Below, one piece after another: positions 1 through 4,755 of a stretch of 6,620 bases of DNA (position 1 is its first letter; every line of letters starts with the position of its first letter). The translations under genes were made by a program, and so were the position numbers. Source of the DNA: Acidimicrobiia bacterium (lineage in GTDB: Bacteria; Actinomycetota; Acidimicrobiia; Acidimicrobiales; Ilumatobacteraceae); assembly GCA_013815505.1 (NCBI GenBank), contig JACDGA010000104.1:1-6620 (forward strand). Reading direction: 5' to 3'. The notes under the pieces were generated by a model. The model did no database searches and was not told the origin of the DNA. It worked only from the letters and a program-made list of their open reading frames with translations.

Positions 1-152
1 GCCCAGCGGTGGATCCCGCCGAGGTGGCCGAGCAGCGCCTCGACGTCCCAACCGGGACATGTCGGCACGTCGGCGGCGAGCGAGTCCGCCGGGAGGCTTG
101 CGATCCTCGTGCCCTCCTCGACGAGCGCGGCGCGATGTGCTGAGGGTTCCAC
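1..152 (-). CDS. Mycothiol-dependent maleylpyruvate isomerase family protein, N-terminal part (runs off the left edge)
   Basis: Read on the minus strand from a GTG at 152-150, the frame stays open to base 1 and gives about 50 residues. It contains VPTCPGWDVEALLGHLGG followed by IHRW, the signature of the N-terminal four-helix (DinB-like) domain of mycothiol-dependent maleylpyruvate isomerase proteins. The His in the GHLGG stretch is at the position of a metal ligand in this family. Members use mycothiol or metal to isomerise or transfer thiols, but most actinobacterial paralogues have no assigned substrate. The GTG at 152 is chosen because MEPSAHRAALVEEG has the length and register usual before the CPGW motif. 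There is no Shine-Dalgarno, but a TACGTT box lies seven bases upstream, as for a leaderless mRNA. The gene diverges from the monooxygenase at 188. The C-terminal half lies outside the window, so the exact subfamily is open. Confidence 0.8.
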   Translation of the reverse strand, partial: MEPSAHRAALVEEGTRIASLPADSLAADVPTCPGWDVEALLGHLGGIHRW

Positions 153-162
153 ACGATGGAAC
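146..162. promoter_or_regulatory. Palindrome, 6-5-6, possible operator between divergent genes
   Basis: GTTCCA and TGGAAC form a perfect inverted repeat with a five-base spacer (CACGA). It covers the GTG start of the minus-strand gene and part of its presumed -10 box, and lies 26 bases before the GTG of the monooxygenase. Its symmetry, size and place between divergent starts suit a dimeric repressor site. This is inference: no regulator gene is in view, and a 6-bp inverted repeat can arise by chance. Confidence 0.35.
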
Positions 163-165
163 GTA
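160..165 (-). promoter_or_regulatory. Possible -10 box for the minus-strand isomerase-family gene
   Basis: TACGTT on the minus strand fits the actinobacterial TANNNT -10 pattern and ends seven bases before the GTG at 152, so transcription would begin at or next to the start codon (leaderless). No convincing -35 is seen. The box overlaps the right arm of the palindrome at 146-162. Confidence 0.3.
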
Positions 166-187
166 CAGCGCCCCGAGTTGCCGCGAA

Positions 188-2005
188 GTGGCCCCGACGA
201 CGAACATCGCCGCCATCGACAAGCGTGCGCTCAAGGAGAAGTACCGCCGCGAGCGCGCGAAACGCCTGCGGCCCGATGGCAACGACCAGTACATCCGCCT
301 CGCCGGACAGCTCGCCCACTACCTCGACGATCCCTACACGCCGAGGACCGAACGCCCACCGGTTACGGATCACGTGACGGTGGCGTTCATCGGTGGTGGG
401 TTCGCCGGACTCGTCACCGGTGCCCGGTTGACGGAGGGGGGCATCGACGACGTCCGCATCGTCGACAAGGCCGGGGACTTCGGCGGGACGTGGTACTGGA
501 ACCGCTACCCCGGCGCGCAGTGCGACACGGCATCGTTCGTCTACATGCCGCTCCTCGAGGAGACCGGCCACATGCCGTCCGAGAAGTACGCGCACGGCCC
601 GGAGATCCTGGAGCACTGCCGCAGGATCGGGAAGCACTACGACCTCTACGACCGGGCGCTGTTCCACACGGAGGTCACCGACCTCGAATGGGACGACGCC
701 GGCTCGCGCTGGATCGTCTCGACGAACCGTGGTGACAAGTTCACCGCCCAGTTCGTCGCAATGGGCACCGGTCCGTTGCACGTGCCGAAGCTGCCGGGCA
801 TCCCGGGGTTCGAGTCGTTCCGCGGCCACTCGTTCCACACGAGCCGGTGGGACTACGAGTACACGGGCGGTGATCCGTCAGGCGCTCCGATGGACCGCCT
901 CGCCGACCGCCGCGTCGGCATCATCGGCACCGGCGCCACGGCTGTGCAGTGCGTCCCGCACCTCGCACGAGCATGTGGCGAGCTCTACGTCTTCCAGCGG
1001 ACACCCTCGTCGGTGGACGTGCGCGCCAATGCCCCGACCGACGCCGAGTGGTTCGCCGAGATCGCCACGCCTGGCTGGCAGCAGCGCTGGCTCGACAACT
1101 TCACGGCGAACCAGGGCGGCGGATTCGCCGAGGAGGACCTCGTCCAGGACGGGTGGACCGACATCGCCCGGCGGATCCGCTCGCGGATCATGGCGCTCGC
1201 ACCCGAGGAGATGACGCCGGAGCGGATGATGGACGCCTTCGAGGACTCCGACTTCGAGAAGATGCAGGAGATCAGGGCGCGCGTCGATGCCGTCGTCGAC
1301 GACGGCGACACGGCGCAGCGACTTAAGGCGTGGTACCGCCAACTGTGCAAGCGGCCCTGCTTCCACGACGAGTACCTCCACGCCTACAACGAGCCTGGCA
1401 CCCGGCTCGTCGACACCGATGGCAAGGGTGTCGAGCGAATCACTTCGACGGGCGTCATCGTGGCCGGCAGCGAGTACGAGCTCGACTGCATCATCTACGC
1501 GTCTGGCTTCGAGGTCGGCACGGACTACACGCGGCGCGCGGGCTACGACGCCGCCGGTCGCAACGGGAGGCGGCTCTCGGAGCACTGGGCCGATGGGATG
1601 CGGACGTTGCACGGCATCCACGTGCACGGGTTCCCCAACGTGTTCATCGTCCAGCCGACCCAGGGCGCGAACCTCATCTCCAACGTGCCGCACAACCTGA
1701 CCGAGTCGGGCAGGACGATCGCCACCATCGTCCACCATGCCGTCGACGGCGGGTACGACCAGGTGGAGGTGACCAACGAGGCAGAGGACGAGTGGGTCGA
1801 GTTACTGCTGTCCGGCCCGGGGACGCTGATCGGATCCCCGGACTGCACCCCCGGCTACTACAACAACGAGGGCCAAGACCGTGGGCCGGCGGCACGGTTG
1901 TTCGTCGGCTACCCGCAGGGTGCGGCTGCCTTCTTCCAGTACCTCGACGACTGGCGCACGTCGGGCGACTTCGCAGGACTCATGTTCCGCAGGAGCACGC
2001 GGTGA
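188..2005 (+). CDS. Flavin-containing monooxygenase, Baeyer-Villiger type
   Basis: This predicted 605-residue cytoplasmic flavoenzyme uses FAD, NADPH and O2 to oxygenate ketones or related carbonyl compounds; the substrate cannot be read from sequence. The FAD Rossmann motif GGGFAG is at residues 69-74, followed by the family block FGGTWYWNRYPG at 98-109. The Baeyer-Villiger fingerprint FRGHSFHTSRWD (FxGxxxHxxxW) is at 211-222, the NADPH Rossmann motif GTGATA at 247-252, and an ASGF motif at 438-441. An in-frame ATG at 59 would add 43 Arg/Pro-rich residues overlapping the divergent gene. The GTG at 188 is preferred because it leads directly into the leader KEKYRRERAKRLRPDGN typical of this actinobacterial subgroup. 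A GTG at 137 is a weaker alternative. No strong Shine-Dalgarno precedes 188. The stop overlaps a GTG by four bases (GTGA), where a PIN-like remnant begins. The gene looks intact. Confidence 0.9.
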   Translation: MAPTTNIAAIDKRALKEKYRRERAKRLRPDGNDQYIRLAGQLAHYLDDPYTPRTERPPVTDHVTVAFIGGGFAGLVTGARLTEGGIDDVRIVDKAGDFGGTWYWNRYPGAQCDTASFVYMPLLEETGHMPSEKYAHGPEILEHCRRIGKHYDLYDRALFHTEVTDLEWDDAGSRWIVSTNRGDKFTAQFVAMGTGPLHVPKLPGIPGFESFRGHSFHTSRWDYEYTGGDPSGAPMDRLADRRVGIIGTGATAVQCVPHLARACGELYVFQRTPSSVDVRANAPTDAEWFAEIATPGWQQRWLDNFTANQGGGFAEEDLVQDGWTDIARRIRSRIMALAPEEMTPERMMDAFEDSDFEKMQEIRARVDAVVDDGDTAQRLKAWYRQLCKRPCFHDEYLHAYNEPGTRLVDTDGKGVERITSTGVIVAGSEYELDCIIYASGFEVGTDYTRRAGYDAAGRNGRRLSEHWADGMRTLHGIHVHGFPNVFIVQPTQGANLISNVPHNLTESGRTIATIVHHAVDGGYDQVEVTNEAEDEWVELLLSGPGTLIGSPDCTPGYYNNEGQDRGPAARLFVGYPQGAAAFFQYLDDWRTSGDFAGLMFRRSTR

Positions 2006-2182
2006 GATTCGTGATCGATGCACCTGTCGCGATCCGGCTGGCGAGCGACCGGGTGGCGATCCCGGAGAAGCACATCGATCGACGACCGCCTGCGGAGACG
2101 CTCCGCACGTCCGTGCGAAGCTGCGCGCCATGCGCACAGGGGGCTGAAGGCTGAGCGCGCGATTGGACGTCTGGCCCGCCTG
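2002..2182 (+). pseudogene. PIN-domain (VapC-like) toxin remnant
   Basis: A GTG at 2002 overlaps the monooxygenase stop by four bases and opens a 50-codon frame ending at 2154. Its first 24 residues (VRFVIDAPVAIRLASDRVA, then IPEKH) resemble the first strand and helix of actinobacterial PIN-domain toxins, with the acidic metal ligand at D6. After that the likeness is lost. A second frame (about 2117-2182) reads EAARHAHRGLKAERAIGRL, compatible with the next PIN helices (pattern RGxLxxExAxxRLxxL), before a TGA at 2183. The later acidic residues of a PIN active site and the usual total length near 130 residues are missing. I infer a frameshifted, truncated toxin gene. No antitoxin gene precedes it; the monooxygenase does. 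A short translated peptide or plain intergenic DNA is the alternative. Confidence 0.4.
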
Positions 2183-2192
2183 TGACGACGAG

Positions 2193-2212
2193 GAGAACTT
2201 CACGGGGTTCTC
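2193..2212 (+). repeat. Small hairpin between the monooxygenase and amidase genes
   Basis: GAGAAC (2193-2198) and GTTCTC (2207-2212) are perfect inverted repeats, extended by two T-G wobble pairs to leave a CACG loop. It lies about 190 bases after the monooxygenase stop, with no T-tract after it. It could help end transcription before the amidase gene, or be chance. The rest of 2183-2318 holds only the presumed amidase promoter and ribosome binding site. Confidence 0.25.
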
Positions 2213-2267
2213 GCTGTGCGGTCAAGCACCCAGAGGGTCGCAAGAAGTGCCGCGGGCAGTCGATGTG

Positions 2268-2273
2268 TAGAGT
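2268..2273 (+). promoter_or_regulatory. Possible -10 box for the amidase gene
   Basis: TAGAGT matches the TANNNT form of actinobacterial -10 elements and lies 45 bases before the amidase start, leaving a leader long enough for the ribosome binding site at 2304. No recognisable -35 lies 16-19 bases upstream, so this is tentative. Confidence 0.3.
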
Positions 2274-2303
2274 CGGAGCGTCGTCGCGGGGTCGGTCCGG
2301 CGT

Positions 2304-2310
2304 AGGAAGG
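2304..2310 (+). promoter_or_regulatory. Shine-Dalgarno site that fixes the amidase start
   Basis: AGGAAGG ends eight bases before the ATG at 2319. It is the clearest ribosome binding site in the window. An ATG at 2314 is out of frame with the amidase and too close to the site, so 2319 is the start. Confidence 0.75.
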
Positions 2311-2318
2311 TTGATGCG

Positions 2319-3599
2319 ATGCGAGCAGTGGCGGGCCTCCTTCTCATGATCGCGACAGCATGGCCGTCAACGTTGGGCGAGGCGCGTGACCGAGCCACCG
2401 GTCCGCCCGAGACGTTGGCGTCCGAACGCGCCGTCACGAGCAACGTGCCTGTGGAGTCCGAGTTCCCGATCGACTTCCTCGGTGTGCTGTACGAAGGTGA
2501 TGTCGAAGGCGGACAGCTGCGCTTCCGGCACGATGGGCGATGGGGATCGTGGGTGGAGTTGCACGACGATGGGGCCGAAGTCGCCGATCACTGGGCAAGT
2601 GGTCTCGTGTCCGGCTCGGACGCCGAGGCGTACCAGGTCCGAGTGCCTCCGGGTGCTCGCGCGGCCCGCGCTGTGGTGATCAACACCACTGACGGTCAGC
2701 CGCAGGCGGCGTCGGCAGCTGCTGGCGTATGTCCCGACACGACCGCAGTCGTGACTCGCTGCGAATGGGGTGCCGACGAGTCGCTGATGACCTGGACCCC
2801 GGAGTTCCGCCCGGCCCAGAAGCTCACCGTCCACCACACGGCGACCACGAACGGATCCGCCGACCCGGCGGCAACGGTTCGGGCGATCTATCGCTACCAG
2901 GCCGTGGACCGCGGCTTCGGTGACATCGGCTACCAGTACCTGATCGACGGATCGGGTCGGGTGTACGAAGGCCGCTACTCCGGGACGGACAGTCGTCCGG
3001 GTCACGACGCAGGCGGGGGAAAGGTCGTGACGGCGGCACACGTGGGTGGGTTCAATGCGGGCAACACGGGCATCGCCTTGCTCGGGAACTTCACGTCGGT
3101 CGAGTCCACGACGGCGGCCAGGGGGGCGCTCACGGGGTTGCTCAGCGAACTCACCACCCGTCACGGCATCGACCCGCACGGGACGTCCGAGTACGTCAAC
3201 CCGGACAGTGGAGCCACCAAGATGGTGGCGAACATCTCCGGACATCGGGACTGGGCCCCGACGGAGTGTCCGGGTGGGACGCTCTACGCCCGCCTTCCAA
3301 CGATTCGAGATGGCGTGGACACCGTGGCGCCGACCATCAGCGAGGTCACGGCAGCGCCGAGGCGCTGGGCCGCGACTGTGACCTGGGCGACCGACGAGCC
3401 GGCGACGAGCCGGGTGAGGTATCGGCCTCGCGGGGTTTCGGAGTGGAGGTCGACGTCTCGTGACGCGACGCTGGTCACGAGCCACACGGCCGAGGTCACT
3501 GCACTCGCTCGCCATACGACGTACCAGTACCAGGTGATCAGCGCCGACGCCGCCGGTCACCCGGCAATCAGCGCGATCGCGTCGTTCACGACGCGTTAG
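2319..3599 (+). CDS. Secreted PGRP/amidase_2-family N-acetylmuramoyl-L-alanine amidase with C-terminal fibronectin-III-like domain
   Basis: This 426-residue protein is predicted to be exported and to cut the bond between N-acetylmuramic acid and L-alanine in peptidoglycan. Residues 1 to about 22 form a signal peptide (R2, hydrophobic core 3-15, Ala/Ser-rich end). Residues 45-130 form a beta-rich N-terminal module with the RHDGRWGSWVEL stretch common in actinobacterial PGRP proteins. The catalytic domain runs from about 140 to 330. The zinc ligands expected from T7 lysozyme and PGRPs are present: H172 (VHHTAT), H309 (GHRDW) and C317 (TECPG), with the H309-C317 gap of eight residues as in T7 lysozyme. 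Y205 (IGYQY) matches the catalytic Tyr, and T315 sits where T7 lysozyme has Lys. All key residues are kept, so activity is likely. Residues 335-426 (DTVAP...YQYQVISADAAGH) look like a fibronectin-III fold, perhaps for wall or surface binding. It probably serves in wall remodelling, though use against other bacteria cannot be excluded. Confidence 0.92.
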   Translation: MRAVAGLLLMIATAWPSTLGEARDRATGPPETLASERAVTSNVPVESEFPIDFLGVLYEGDVEGGQLRFRHDGRWGSWVELHDDGAEVADHWASGLVSGSDAEAYQVRVPPGARAARAVVINTTDGQPQAASAAAGVCPDTTAVVTRCEWGADESLMTWTPEFRPAQKLTVHHTATTNGSADPAATVRAIYRYQAVDRGFGDIGYQYLIDGSGRVYEGRYSGTDSRPGHDAGGGKVVTAAHVGGFNAGNTGIALLGNFTSVESTTAARGALTGLLSELTTRHGIDPHGTSEYVNPDSGATKMVANISGHRDWAPTECPGGTLYARLPTIRDGVDTVAPTISEVTAAPRRWAATVTWATDEPATSRVRYRPRGVSEWRSTSRDATLVTSHTAEVTALARHTTYQYQVISADAAGHPAISAIASFTTR

Positions 3600-3616
3600 G
3601 GCTTGCGCGGATAGGT

Positions 3617-3662
3617 CGCCTCTGCGCTGCGGCATCCACGGGCACCATGGGTCCGAGAGGCG
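3617..3662. repeat. Inverted repeat after the amidase gene
   Basis: CGCCTCT (3617-3623) and AGAGGCG (3656-3662) are perfect 7-base inverted repeats 32 bases apart, starting 18 bases after the amidase stop. They could pair in the amidase transcript and act as a weak terminator or stabiliser. There is no T-tract, the loop is long, and the right arm lies within whiB-like codons, so this may be chance. Confidence 0.25.
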
Positions 3663-3802
3663 CTGTGCCGTGGCACCGATCCGTCCGTGTGGTTCCCGGC
3701 GCGTGGTGAGAGCGCGAGCCCGCAGAAGGCGTGCTGTCGGGCCTGTCCGGTGCGCACGGCCTGTCTGGCCGCAGCGATGCGCCACGGCGAACACATCGGC
3801 TT

Positions 3803-3880
3803 GTCGCGGATCAGGTCCACGCCGTCACCGGCGCGGAAGGCGTCCAACAGATCGGACGCGGCAGACTGTGACAGGGCCAT
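3803..3880 (-). pseudogene. IS256-family transposase, first 26 codons only
   Basis: From the ATG at 3880-3878 the minus strand reads MALSQSAASDLLDAF then RAGDGVDLIRD, the near-invariant start of actinobacterial IS256-family transposases, where SVR or a similar stretch would follow. Instead it continues KPMCSPWR, the antisense of the whiB-like gene, and runs open to a stop at 3596. The resulting 94-codon chimera has no transposase domain. A Shine-Dalgarno GAGGAG sits ten bases before the ATG, so a short chimeric peptide could be made if the region is transcribed. The full-length protein is normally around 400 residues. Confidence 0.75.
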
Positions 3881-3940
3881 CGGTGCTGTTCTCCTCAGTG
3901 AGTAGGTGCTACTTCTCACCGAGAATCACGCCGATGGCCC
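3874..3940 (-). repeat. Nested 67-base inverted repeat over the transposase start
   Basis: GGGCCATCGG (3874-3883) pairs perfectly with CCGATGGCCC (3931-3940). Inside it TTCTC (3889-3893) pairs with GAGAA (3921-3925). At the centre AGTAG (3901-3905) pairs with CTACT (3909-3913) around a GTG loop; an alternative inner stem is GTGAG/CTCAC (3898-3902 with 3915-3919). In minus-strand RNA the outer stem contains the transposase AUG and the second stem overlaps its Shine-Dalgarno. The visible pairing is direct. That it blocks translation of read-through RNA is inference, by analogy with IS10 and IS50. Confidence 0.7.
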
Positions 3941-4131
3941 CACCCAGTGGTGGACCCACGCGGCTACCTCAAACCCCGCCACCTCGCGGGACGCCTACCT
4001 CGCTCGCGAAAGCAGGCATCGTTGACGAGGGAACCCGCTGGAAGCAGATGAACGCCGGCCCTCAGCGCTCGCCGCCTGACGCACCGCCGGGCGCCGGTCA
4101 TCGAGGGATCGCGTCCGGATAGCCTGCATGG
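3941..4131. other. Non-coding stretch between the IS256 remnant and the membrane-protein gene
   Basis: No frame here resembles a known protein. The left part (about 3941-4000) has a GGTGGACCCACG then CCACCTCGCGGGACGC composition that I associate with non-coding ends of IS256-type elements, so it may still be element DNA; this is weak. The right end carries a possible leaderless promoter for the gene at 4132. Nothing else is supported. Confidence 0.4.
4120..4125 (+). promoter_or_regulatory. Possible -10 box for a leaderless transcript of the membrane-protein gene
   Basis: TAGCCT (TANNNT) ends six bases before the ATG at 4132, placing the expected transcription start on the A of that ATG. No Shine-Dalgarno exists before either ATG (4128 or 4132), which supports leaderless translation and the choice of 4132. 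The -35 region (near 4097-4102, GTCATC) is poor. Confidence 0.4.
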
Positions 4132-4605
4132 ATGGGCCTGTTCTGGGCGCGTGTTCTCCGTGCACTCGGTGCCGTTGGCGCCGTGTCGGGCTGTGGCGCG
4201 ATGGCGGCCATGCTTCCCGGGGTGACCGCCAGCGCCTTTGGCGGGCTCGGCTTGGCCGGGTCGAGCGTGATCGGGCAGGCCCTGGTTCCGGTGGCCGAGC
4301 CGTTGTTCGTCGTGTCGGCGGTGTTGATGGTTGTGGGTGCGTTGGCCTGTAGCTGGCTGGTGACCGTCATGGCTGGCGTCGGGAGCGCGTTGGCGTACTT
4401 GAGCATGTTCGTGCTCACCACCGGTGGGGGCTCGAGCATGGCGAGTATGGGGACGACGGGTGGCGCTCACGCCAACGGCCTGATGTTCGTCGTCGGCACA
4501 GCGTTGATTGTCGGTTCGTTCGTGGTCCCGCGGGTGCGCCGACGTCGGGGGACATGCTCGCCCGTGCTCGCCGCGCTTGCCCGTCAGACGTCCCGCCACC
4601 TCTGA
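4132..4605 (+). CDS. Small four-helix membrane protein of unknown function
   Basis: This 157-residue protein has four hydrophobic stretches at about 8-29, 50-72, 73-96 and 115-133, then a basic tail (RVRRRRG) that should lie in the cytoplasm by the positive-inside rule. I do not recognise a named family. A Cys in helix 1 (C21 in SGCGAMAAMLPG), a Cys between helices 2 and 3 (C73), and a loop before helix 4 with Met and His (SSMASMGTTGGAHA, about 101-114) faintly recall small metal-transport membrane proteins such as MerC. No metal-site motif is complete and no metal gene is nearby, so this is only a thought. The start at 4132 is set by the frame and the TAGCCT box upstream; the ATG at 4128 is out of frame. 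It is probably transcribed alone and converges on the ATPase gene. Confidence 0.7.
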   Translation: MGLFWARVLRALGAVGAVSGCGAMAAMLPGVTASAFGGLGLAGSSVIGQALVPVAEPLFVVSAVLMVVGALACSWLVTVMAGVGSALAYLSMFVLTTGGGSSMASMGTTGGAHANGLMFVVGTALIVGSFVVPRVRRRRGTCSPVLAALARQTSRHL

Positions 4606-4741
4606 TCATCCCGTTCAGGTTCTTCGGGTCAGCCGGGACGGTCGCGTCGCCCGCTTGGGTCACGCCGAGCACGCCCGCGCCGATGGGCAGCGCGGCCCCA
4701 CAGGTAGACGGTGGTGATGCCCAGGCGGTCGGCCGAGCGCC
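4606..4741. other. Convergent intergenic region, with a coding-like trace on the minus strand
   Basis: This lies between the membrane-protein stop and the ATPase stop. On the minus strand the ATPase frame stays open past its TGA and from about 4690 to 4612 reads ALPIGAGVLGVTQAGDATV then PADPKNLNG with GC-rich third positions, as in coding DNA. I do not recognise it; it could be a gene remnant or chance. No T-tracted terminator is visible. Confidence 0.3.
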
Positions 4742-4755
4742 TCAGGCGTCGACCG
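4726..4755 (-). terminator. Inverted repeat over the ATPase stop codon, weak terminator candidate
   Basis: CGGTCG (4726-4731) and CGACCG (4750-4755) pair perfectly around a GC-rich centre that holds a CGCCT/AGGCG repeat. It spans the ATPase TGA (4744-4742). With no T-tract it is at most a weak stop for converging transcription. Confidence 0.2.

Larger units (their letters stand above)
3615..3905 (+). pseudogene. WhiB-like (Wbl) Fe-S regulator remnant, cut by an IS256 end
   Basis: The frame opens after a TAG at 3612. From about 3648 it reads WVREALCRGTDPSVWFPARG, then KACCRACPVRTAC and MRHGEHIG. This is the WhiB domain that binds a 4Fe-4S cluster; Wbl proteins bind the main sigma factor and tune transcription. 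All four cluster cysteines are present (codons at 3666, 3735, 3744 and 3762, with CxxC and Cx5C spacing). Two things are broken. No ATG, GTG or TTG lies between the stop at 3612 and the first cysteine; an ATG at 3647 is out of frame, and a small deletion just after it would explain this. After HIG (3800) the expected G(V/I)WGG turn and basic DNA-contact tail are replaced by the antisense of an IS256 transposase start. A GTG at 3687 would drop the first cysteine. I infer a dead gene; use of a CTG start cannot be ruled out. Confidence 0.72.
3801..3953 (-). mobile_element. IS256-family element remnant (transposase 5' end and leader only)
   Basis: The segment holds the first 26 codons of an IS256 (Mutator) transposase, its ribosome binding site, a large inverted repeat, and a second small hairpin, CCACC-CAGT-GGTGG (3940-3953). 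The left break is at about 3801, against the whiB-like remnant. The rest of the transposase, including the catalytic DDE residues, is gone. The outer end is undefined: I found no certain terminal inverted repeat or target duplication, and the element may reach to about 4000 or beyond. It cannot move by itself. Confidence 0.65.

Noticed and set aside
59..187. N-terminal extension of the monooxygenase from the ATG at 59
   Set aside because: The 43 extra residues are Arg/Pro/Ser-rich with no family likeness, and they overlap the opposite-strand isomerase-family gene, which has a clear CPGW motif.
878..1738. Long minus-strand open frame inside the monooxygenase
   Set aside because: It is an antisense shadow caused by high GC; its residues are low-complexity Arg/Val/Asp and the plus strand has all the enzyme motifs.
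2367..3794. 475-codon minus-strand frame across the amidase gene
   Set aside because: It is antisense to a complete amidase with all catalytic residues, is Arg-rich with no domain likeness, and covers both the amidase gene and the whiB remnant.
3874..3953. CRISPR-like or riboswitch reading of the hairpin region
   Set aside because: The repeats are inverted, not direct, there are no spacers, and the structure is explained by the IS256 transposase start.
3934..4122. Plus-strand short frame beginning MAPPSGGPTRLPQ
   Set aside because: No ribosome binding site, Pro/Gly-rich composition and no family likeness; it lies in probable IS non-coding sequence.
3964..4599. 211-codon minus-strand frame over the small membrane protein
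   Set aside because: Its His/Arg/Thr-rich, low-complexity translation is what the antisense of a hydrophobic gene gives. The plus strand has four clear membrane helices and a fitting promoter box.
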